In this document: positions 31,321-38,857 of the stretch, piece after piece
Position numbering within the stretch: the stretch's first letter is position 1
Layout of the letters: every line of letters starts with the position of its first letter
DNA from: an uncultured Bacteroidales bacterium
GTDB taxonomy: Bacteria; Bacteroidota; Bacteroidia; Bacteroidales; UBA932
NCBI GenBank assembly: GCA_900319375.1
Contig: ONOI01000013.1
Location: 1-38,857 of the forward strand
Length of the DNA stretch: 38,857 nt
Direction of reading: 5' to 3'
The notes under the pieces: model-generated
What the model was told of the DNA's origin: nothing
Seen by the model: the letters and a program-made list of their open reading frames with translations, nothing else
Databases searched by the model: none
Position numbers and translations under genes: made by a program

Positions 31321-34300
31321 ATGAAACGCGTACTTACCTTCATCGCGGCCGCTTTTCTTTGCGTCTCGCTTTTCTCTCAGGAGAATCCCCTCTGGCTCCG
31401 AAAGAGCGCCATCTCCCCCGACGGAAAACTGATTGCCTTCTCCTATCAGGGAGACATCTTTACCGTCTCATCTTCCGGCGGAGAAGCCAGACAGATTACG
31501 GCAAACGCCGCTTATGACTCCGATCCTTTATGGACCCCGGACGGAAAGCAGATAGTATTCAGTTCGGTCCGCGAACTCTCAAAGGATATTTGGGTGGTTT
31601 CCGCGCAGGGCGGCCCGGCGACCCGCCTTACGACCTATTCCGGCTCCGAAACCCCGCTTACCGTAACCGCAGACGGACTGGTTTATTTCCTGGCCGACAT
31701 CCAGGCAGATCCCTCATTTGACGGATTCCCCGGAGATCCCCAGGTCTACACGGTAAGTCTCAAGGACAAGAAGATCAGCCTGGTAAGTTCCATCACCATG
31801 TCTGCTCTGTCCGTAAATTCAGACGGAACATTCATCTACGAAGATTATAAAGGTTACGAAGATCCCCTCCGCAAACACCACACATCTTCAGTTACCCGCG
31901 ACATCTGGAAATACCTTCCTAAAAAGAACCAGTTCCAGAAACTGACCTCTTTCGAAGGCGAAGACCGCAACCCGGTCTTCACAAAAGACGGAAGGGAGTT
32001 TTATTTCCTCAGCGAAAAGGGCGGCAACTTCAATGTCTGGCACGCTATCCTAAACGCCCCCGAAGCGCTGAATCAGGTAACCAACCTCCCCACTCACCCG
32101 GTCAGGAACCTCTCCATCTCTGATAACGGAATCCTCGCCTTCTCCTACAACGGAGAACTCTACACCTGCATCCCTGGCGAGCAGCCTCTCAAGGTTGGAA
32201 TCACCATCCGTAAAGACAGCAACGAGCGCGAGAAGATCCTCAGGAACATCTCCGACGGCGCGAGGGAGCTCGCAGTCAGCCCGAACGGCAAGGAAATCGC
32301 AATCGTGGCCCATGGCGACGTCTACGTCATCGCCCCCGAACAGAAAACGACCCGCCGAATCACCAACACCCCTGAGCAGGAGCGCGGAATCAGCTTCGGC
32401 GAGGAAGGAAAATCGCTCTACTATGCCGCCGAGCGCGACGGAGAGTGGGCTATCTGGAAGACAGAACTGGTCCGTAAGGAAGACAAATACTTCACCTTCA
32501 GCTACGAAACAAAAGAAACCCGTTTCACCAAAAAGGGTCAGACCTGTTTCCAGCCTCAGGTATCCCCTGACGGCAAATGGGTAGCCTTCCTGCGCGACAG
32601 GACCGAGCTCGTAATAAAGAGCACCAGCGGCAGCAAAGAAAAATCGCTGCTCAAAGACGCCAACTACTCCTACCAGGACGGCGATCAGGAATTCGAATGG
32701 AGTCCCGACAGCCGTTCTATCCTGGTCCAGTATCAGGCAAACGGCGGCTGGCACTCAGTCGATGTAGCACTTGTCGACATTGAGAGCGGAAAGGTAACCG
32801 ATCTTACCAACAGCGGATACAACGACAGCTTCTTCCGCTGGACTCTGGGCGGAAAGGCAATGACCTGGATGACAGACAAATACGGTTTCAGGAGCCACGG
32901 AAGCTGGGGCTCGGAAGACGACATCTACATCATGTTCTTCGACCCCAAGGCTCAGGCTGAATTCATCCGCTCGAAGGAAGAAGAAAGCATAGCCAAACTC
33001 CTTACCCCGGAACCGAAGAAAGACGCCAAGAACAACAAGAAGAGCAAGAAAGAGGAAAAGAAAGACAGCTCGAAAGTGGATAAAAAGCCCATCGAACTCA
33101 ACCTTGAGAACCTTGAGGACAAATCTATCCGCCTCACTCCTTTCTCCGGAAACTACGGCGACTATTATCTTACCGAAGACGGAAACAAACTGTATTTCGT
33201 ACGCCGTGGAGACAAGGGCCGCGACCTTTGCTGCATAGACATCAAGGAGCGCGAAATCAAGGTCGTAAGACCCGGAGCCGGCGGCGGTCTCTTCCCTTCC
33301 AGGGATGGCAAGACTGTCTATATCCTCGGACGCGGAATCAGCAAGCTCAACACTACGAGCGACAAGATCGAGCCCGTTGTCTTCAGCAGCGAGTACGATT
33401 ACCAGCCCGCAGCAGAGCGCAGCTACATCTTCAACCACACCTGGAAACAGGTTGGCGAAAAGTTCTACGACAAATATATCCACGGACTCGACTGGGCTTC
33501 GATGAAGACCAACTACGAGAAGTTCCTCCCTTATATTTCGAACAACTTCGACTTCCAGGACCTCCTGAGCGAGATGCTCGGAGAGCTTAACGGCTCACAC
33601 ACCGGCGCACGCTATCGTCCCGGTTCGGCCCTCAACACTGGCCACCTCGGAGTCATTTTCGGAACCCCCAAGAAAGGCAAGGGTCTTCTTATCACCGAAG
33701 TTCTGCCCGGCAGCGTTCTGACTCTGGCAGATCCTGAAATCAAGGCCGGAGACATCATCCTCGCTATCGACGGAAAGGAAATAGAGGAAGGAACTCAGTG
33801 GTTCGACGCTCTGCTGGGTAAAGCAGGAGACAGGATCCTCGTAAGAGTAAAGAAAGAGAAGGCAAAGGAGCCCGTGGACATCTTCGTCACCCCTACCAGA
33901 TCTGATGCCAGCGCCCTCTATCTCAGGTGGGTACGCCAGAGAGAAGAGATGGTCGAGAAACTTTCCGGAGGCCGTATCGGCTATGTCCATGTCCAAGGAA
34001 TGAACTCGCCCAGCTTCCGCGAGGTTTACTCAAAAGCCCTCGGCAAATACAGGAACTGCGAGGCCCTTATCGTCGACACCCGCCACAACGGCGGCGGCTG
34101 GCTCCACGACGACCTCGCTACCTTCCTCTCAGGAAAAGCATACCTGGAATTCCGCCCGCGCGGACAATACATCGGAACCGAGCCTTTCAACAAATGGACT
34201 AAGCCCAGCTGTGTCCTGATGGGAGAAGACAACTACTCAGACGCCTGCGGCTTCCCTTATGTCTATAAGACCCTCGGTCTTGGAAAGCTTATCGGCGCTC

Positions 34301-34542
34301 CCGTGCCCGGAACCATGACCGCGGTGTGGTGGGAGACCCAGATTGATCCTACCCTTATCTTCGGTATCCCTCAGGTAACAAGCTGGGGTCTTGCTGAGGA
34401 CAGGCCGCTCGAGAACCTCCAGATTGAGCCGGACATCCTTGTCTACAATACTCCCGAAAGTATGGTCAAGGGCCAGGATCTTCAGCTCGAAGCCGCTGTT
34501 GCGGAAATGCTCTCTCAGATAGATGGAAACAAGAAAAAGTAA
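31321..34542 (+). CDS. Secreted tricorn-like S41 protease
   Basis: A 1073-residue exported peptidase. The ATG at 31321 gives a signal peptide (MKRVLTFIAAAFLCVSLFSQ). Two beta-propellers with PD40/WD40-like repeats follow (KSAISPDGKLIAFSYQGDIF, PLWTPDGKQIVFSS, VSPDGKWVAFLRDR), then a Lys/Glu/Ser-rich linker at about residues 560-590, a PDZ domain (LITEVLPGSVL to DIILAIDGKEI), and an S41 core with ELNGSHTGARY (Ser-His pair of tricorn), VDTRHNGGGWLHDD and MGEDNYSDACGFPY carrying the nucleophile Ser. It probably degrades peptides in the periplasm. The next gene starts 20 nt before its stop. Confidence 0.93.
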   Translation: MKRVLTFIAAAFLCVSLFSQENPLWLRKSAISPDGKLIAFSYQGDIFTVSSSGGEARQITANAAYDSDPLWTPDGKQIVFSSVRELSKDIWVVSAQGGPATRLTTYSGSETPLTVTADGLVYFLADIQADPSFDGFPGDPQVYTVSLKDKKISLVSSITMSALSVNSDGTFIYEDYKGYEDPLRKHHTSSVTRDIWKYLPKKNQFQKLTSFEGEDRNPVFTKDGREFYFLSEKGGNFNVWHAILNAPEALNQVTNLPTHPVRNLSISDNGILAFSYNGELYTCIPGEQPLKVGITIRKDSNEREKILRNISDGARELAVSPNGKEIAIVAHGDVYVIAPEQKTTRRITNTPEQERGISFGEEGKSLYYAAERDGEWAIWKTELVRKEDKYFTFSYETKETRFTKKGQTCFQPQVSPDGKWVAFLRDRTELVIKSTSGSKEKSLLKDANYSYQDGDQEFEWSPDSRSILVQYQANGGWHSVDVALVDIESGKVTDLTNSGYNDSFFRWTLGGKAMTWMTDKYGFRSHGSWGSEDDIYIMFFDPKAQAEFIRSKEEESIAKLLTPEPKKDAKNNKKSKKEEKKDSSKVDKKPIELNLENLEDKSIRLTPFSGNYGDYYLTEDGNKLYFVRRGDKGRDLCCIDIKEREIKVVRPGAGGGLFPSRDGKTVYILGRGISKLNTTSDKIEPVVFSSEYDYQPAAERSYIFNHTWKQVGEKFYDKYIHGLDWASMKTNYEKFLPYISNNFDFQDLLSEMLGELNGSHTGARYRPGSALNTGHLGVIFGTPKKGKGLLITEVLPGSVLTLADPEIKAGDIILAIDGKEIEEGTQWFDALLGKAGDRILVRVKKEKAKEPVDIFVTPTRSDASALYLRWVRQREEMVEKLSGGRIGYVHVQGMNSPSFREVYSKALGKYRNCEALIVDTRHNGGGWLHDDLATFLSGKAYLEFRPRGQYIGTEPFNKWTKPSCVLMGEDNYSDACGFPYVYKTLGLGKLIGAPVPGTMTAVWWETQIDPTLIFGIPQVTSWGLAEDRPLENLQIEPDILVYNTPESMVKGQDLQLEAAVAEMLSQIDGNKKK

Positions 34543-35245
34543 ACTGGTAATCATACCTACCTACAACGAGATCGAAAACGTCGAGAAAATAATCCGCGCC
34601 GTTTTCGCTCTCGAAGGAGGTTATCATATCCTCATCATAGACGATGGCTCTCCTGACGGAACTGCAAAAGCCGTCCAGAAGATCAGCAAGGAATTCCCCG
34701 ACCGCCTGTTCCTTATCGAACGCGCGGGAAAACAGGGGCTCGGAACCGCCTACATCACCGGTTTCAAATGGGCCCTGGGAAAAGGCTACGACTACATCTT
34801 CGAGATGGATGCCGACTTCTCCCACGATCCCAACGATCTTCCCCGCCTCCTTGCCGCCTGCGGCAGGGGTAAGGCTGACTTTGCCATCGGCTCCCGCTAT
34901 GCAGACGGAGTAAGCGTAGTAAACTGGCCTATCGGCCGCATCATCATGTCCTATTACGCATCGGTCTACACCCGTACCGTTCTTGGGACTAAGATAAAGG
35001 ACAGTACCGCCGGATTCCTTTGCTACTCCAGAAAAGTGCTCGAAGGGATCGATCTGGACGCAGTCAAAATGAAGGGCTACGGCTTCCAGATCGAGATGAA
35101 ATATACCGCAGTCAAGAAAGGCTTCAAGGTCGCAGAAGTCCCTGTAATTTTCGTCAACCGTAAGGCCGGTACCTCCAAAATGTCCGGCAGTATCTTCGGC
35201 GAAGCGTTCTGGGGCGTCATAGGACTCAGATTCCGTAAATTCTGA
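34523..35245 (+). CDS. Polyprenol-phosphate mannosyltransferase (DPM1-like GT2)
   Basis: A 240-residue GT2 enzyme that loads a sugar, usually mannose, from GDP-mannose onto a lipid-phosphate carrier. Motifs: VIIPTYNEIENV, ILIIDDGSPDGTAKAV, GLGTAYITGFKWAL, MDADFSHDPNDLP and a late GYGFQIEMKYTAVKKGFKVAEVP. It has no C-terminal membrane helices, as in the short DPM1 form. It overlaps the protease gene by 20 nt and joins tex through TGATG, where stop and start share an A. Confidence 0.9.
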   Translation: METRKSKLVIIPTYNEIENVEKIIRAVFALEGGYHILIIDDGSPDGTAKAVQKISKEFPDRLFLIERAGKQGLGTAYITGFKWALGKGYDYIFEMDADFSHDPNDLPRLLAACGRGKADFAIGSRYADGVSVVNWPIGRIIMSYYASVYTRTVLGTKIKDSTAGFLCYSRKVLEGIDLDAVKMKGYGFQIEMKYTAVKKGFKVAEVPVIFVNRKAGTSKMSGSIFGEAFWGVIGLRFRKF

Positions 35246-37389
35246 TGAAAAAACACTATCTAAGCTTCATCGCTGACCGCCTGCAGTGTAAGGATTGGCA
35301 GATAGAAAACTGCGCCCTTATGTTCGAAGACGGCAATACCATCCCCTTCATCAGCCGTTACCGCAAGGAAAAGACCGGCGGGATGGACGACGCCCAGGTC
35401 GCGGAGGTCAAACACTGGGTAGACGTCTTTACGGAGATGGAAACCCGTAAACAGACCGTAGTAGCCGCGATAGAAGCGGCCGGAGCCCTTACCGACGAAC
35501 TGCGAAAGACTATCGAAAAATGTGTTTCCGGAACCGAGCTCGAAGACATCTACCTCCCCTACCGTCCCAAACGCAGGACCAGGGCCACGGTAGCCAAAGA
35601 GCTCGGACTCGAGCCGCTCGCAGACACTATGTGGGACCTGCGGACTACAGATCCGGTCGCGAGTGCGAAACCCTATGTCAAAGACAAGGTGGCCAGCGTC
35701 GAAGGCGCCCTTGCCGGCGCACGCGACATTATCGCGGAACGCCTCAGCGAGACGGCCTCGATACGCGAAGGGCTGCGCTCTGTCTACCGCAACCGCAGGA
35801 TAGTCTCTTCCGTTACCAAAGGGGCTAAGGACAATCCCGAAGCCGACAAATATCGAAGCTATTTCAATTTCACGATGCCGCTTTCGCGCATCCCCGCCCA
35901 TAACCTGCTTGCGATGCTTCGCGCCGAGAACGAGGGATTCCTCAGCATCTCGGTCGACGCCGACCCTCAGCGCTGCGCGGAGCAGGTGTATTCCGGTTTT
36001 TGCCGGGACCACGGCAGGCCTTCACCTGCGCTCGCAGCGCAGATCAGGGAGGCGTCGGAAGACTCGATGGAGCGTCTGTTGGGCCCTTCGATCACCAACG
36101 GGGTGATCAAGGAGGCCAAGCAGAAAGCGGACATCGAGTCCATCGGCGTTTTCGGCGAGAACCTGCGCCAGCTCCTGCTCGGCGCACCGGTCGGCCAGAA
36201 AAGGACCATGGCCATAGACCCGGGCTTCCGAAACGGCTGCAAGATCGCCGTGCTCGACGAGCATGGAGCCCTGCTCTACCACACGATTATATTCCCGCAT
36301 CCCCCTCAGAGCGAGAAGGTTAAGGCCCTTATCGCCGTCCAGGAGATGCTCGAAAAATACCGGATCGAGGCCGTCGCGATCGGAAACGGAACGGCCAGCC
36401 GTGAGACCGAAGAATTCATGAAAAGGGTCTCCCTGCCCGAGGGGTGTAAGGTCTGGACCGTCAGCGAAGACGGCGCCAGCATCTACAGCGCCTCGGAGGT
36501 AGCCCGCAAGGAATTCCCGGACGAGGACGTAACCGTTCGCGGTGCGGTAAGCATCGGCCGCAGGCTGATGGACCCGCTGGCCGAGCTGGTGAAAATAGAT
36601 CCGAAGAACCTGGGAATCGGACAGTATCAACACGATGTGGACCAGAGTCTTCTGAAGGAGAAGCTGGACAACACGGTCGAGTCCTGTGTAAACGCGGTAG
36701 GAGTCAACCTGAATACTGCCTCCCCTTACCTGCTGGCCTATGTAGCCGGAATAGGTCCGTCGCTGGCGGAAAATATAGTGGCCTACAGGACAGCAAACGG
36801 CGGATTCAAGAGTCGCGCCGAGCTGCTGAAGGTGCCGCGCCTGGGCTCGAAGGCCTTCGAGCAGTGCGCGGGCTTCCTTCGCGTCCGGGGCGCTTCGAAC
36901 CCGCTCGATGCCAGCGCAGTTCACCCCGAATCGTACGGAATAGTAGACAAGATGGCCCGCGATCTGGGCGTCACTACCGGCGATCTTATCGGAAACGCCG
37001 AATTGCTCGGAAAGATCCAGCCCGAGGCCTATGTCACTGCAGACAAGGGCCTTCCTACAATCACCGACATCCTCAAGGAGCTCGCGAAACCGGGGCTCGA
37101 TCCGCGCGAACAGGCCTCCGAATTCAGTTTCGCCGACGATGTCCACGACCTGACGGACCTCAAGATCGGGATGGAACTGCCCGGAATAGTGACGAACATC
37201 ACCAACTTCGGCGCATTCGTAGATATCGGCCTCCACGAAAACGGCCTTATCCATGTAAGCCAGATGGGAGCCCGCGGTCAGGTAGACCCGACTAAGGTAG
37301 TAAAGCTCCACCAGCATGTACTGGTTACTGTTGTATCCGTCGACCTCGACAGGAAACGCATCGGCCTAAGATTGAATAAAAAGTGCTAA
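35245..37389 (+). CDS. tex: Tex-family RNA-binding transcription accessory protein
   Basis: A 714-residue nucleic-acid-binding protein. Domains in order: Tex helical N-terminus (FISRYRKEKTGGMDDAQV, LEDIYLPYRPKRRTRA), YqgF-like RNase H fold (GQKRTMAIDPGFRNGCKIAVLD, AIGNGTASRETEEF), HhH modules (SCVNAVGVNLNTASPYLLAYVAGIG, LLKVPRLGSKAFEQCAGFLR) and a C-terminal S1 domain (LPGIVTNITNFGAFVDIGLHENGLIHVSQM). Full length. It is the third gene of the protease unit. Its stop codon is part of the -7 box of the next gene. Confidence 0.95.
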   Translation: MKKHYLSFIADRLQCKDWQIENCALMFEDGNTIPFISRYRKEKTGGMDDAQVAEVKHWVDVFTEMETRKQTVVAAIEAAGALTDELRKTIEKCVSGTELEDIYLPYRPKRRTRATVAKELGLEPLADTMWDLRTTDPVASAKPYVKDKVASVEGALAGARDIIAERLSETASIREGLRSVYRNRRIVSSVTKGAKDNPEADKYRSYFNFTMPLSRIPAHNLLAMLRAENEGFLSISVDADPQRCAEQVYSGFCRDHGRPSPALAAQIREASEDSMERLLGPSITNGVIKEAKQKADIESIGVFGENLRQLLLGAPVGQKRTMAIDPGFRNGCKIAVLDEHGALLYHTIIFPHPPQSEKVKALIAVQEMLEKYRIEAVAIGNGTASRETEEFMKRVSLPEGCKVWTVSEDGASIYSASEVARKEFPDEDVTVRGAVSIGRRLMDPLAELVKIDPKNLGIGQYQHDVDQSLLKEKLDNTVESCVNAVGVNLNTASPYLLAYVAGIGPSLAENIVAYRTANGGFKSRAELLKVPRLGSKAFEQCAGFLRVRGASNPLDASAVHPESYGIVDKMARDLGVTTGDLIGNAELLGKIQPEAYVTADKGLPTITDILKELAKPGLDPREQASEFSFADDVHDLTDLKIGMELPGIVTNITNFGAFVDIGLHENGLIHVSQMGARGQVDPTKVVKLHQHVLVTVVSVDLDRKRIGLRLNKKC

Positions 37390-37394
37390 CTTTG
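37387..37394 (+). promoter_or_regulatory. -7 promoter box of the beta-galactosidase gene
   Basis: TAACTTTG, an exact TAnnTTTG match whose first three bases are the tex stop codon. It lies 17 nt before the ATG at 37412. No good -33 at 19-21 bp. Confidence 0.5.
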
Positions 37395-37411
37395 ACGCAA
37401 ATCACATAATA

Positions 37412-38857
<1,446 letters not shown>

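Overview
The window reads as chromosomal DNA of a Bacteroidota member, most likely an uncultured gut-type Bacteroidales. The evidence is a type V (FimA/Mfa) pilus operon, an UpxY-type NusG paralog, Bacteroidota-specific small proteins (DUF3276/PUR-like, DUF5606, long NusB), promoters of the TAnnTTTG (-7) class and no obvious Shine-Dalgarno sequences. I see no insertion sequence, integrase, CRISPR array, tRNA or rRNA. Most of it is housekeeping DNA, and the interest lies in details.

Layout. 1-2118: partial tgt (-) and a divergent NupG-type nucleoside transporter (+). 2121-6692 (-): a three-gene pilus operon (pilin, FimB/Mfa2-like protein, 939-aa DUF4906-like lipoprotein). 6730-7785: a small ssb (-), a 321-bp gene-free stretch rich in inverted repeats, and a zinc-ribbon gene (+). 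7742-12171 (-): a housekeeping operon nusB-yajC-ybbR-coaE-DUF5606-rimO. 12263-14244 (+): a PUR-like protein and two tandem purine nucleoside phosphorylases. 14237-16566 (-): a ZapB-like coiled coil, zapA, a 6S-like RNA with its own terminator, and RNase Y. 16592-18792: an orphan UpxY (-) and divergent nadE (+) whose glutaminase domain lacks its cysteine. 18793-21611 (-): an outer-membrane barrel-like protein and a 5'-nucleotidase lipoprotein. 21677-22996 (+): ffh. 22997-26048 (-): gdhA, a small-molecule-kinase-like protein and a tyrosine phosphatase in one overlapping unit. 26110-27947 (+): nitroreductase-like protein and aminotransferase. 27923-31204 (-): TPR protein, yebC, rfbB and a NlpC/P60-like lipoprotein. 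31321-38857 (+): tricorn-like protease, polyprenol-phosphate mannosyltransferase, tex, and a GH2 beta-galactosidase with an internal deletion and frameshift that runs off the window.

How the genes fit together. Several genes point to nucleoside salvage: the transporter, the surface 5'-nucleotidase and two phosphorylases whose specificity residue differs (Asn versus Asp). The genome is extremely compact. All six convergent junctions have gaps of 0-2 bp or overlap. Four of the seven divergent junctions share one geometry: two outward-facing -7 boxes 12-13 bp apart, often only 5-9 nt from the start codon, which suggests compact bidirectional promoters and leaderless mRNAs.

The best candidates for a second look are the 6S-like RNA embedded in the zapA-rny junction, the bidirectional-promoter architecture, the glutaminase-dead NadE, the PNP pair with an Asn/Asp switch, and the gdhA-kinase-phosphatase unit. 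I found no complete new defence or mobile system.
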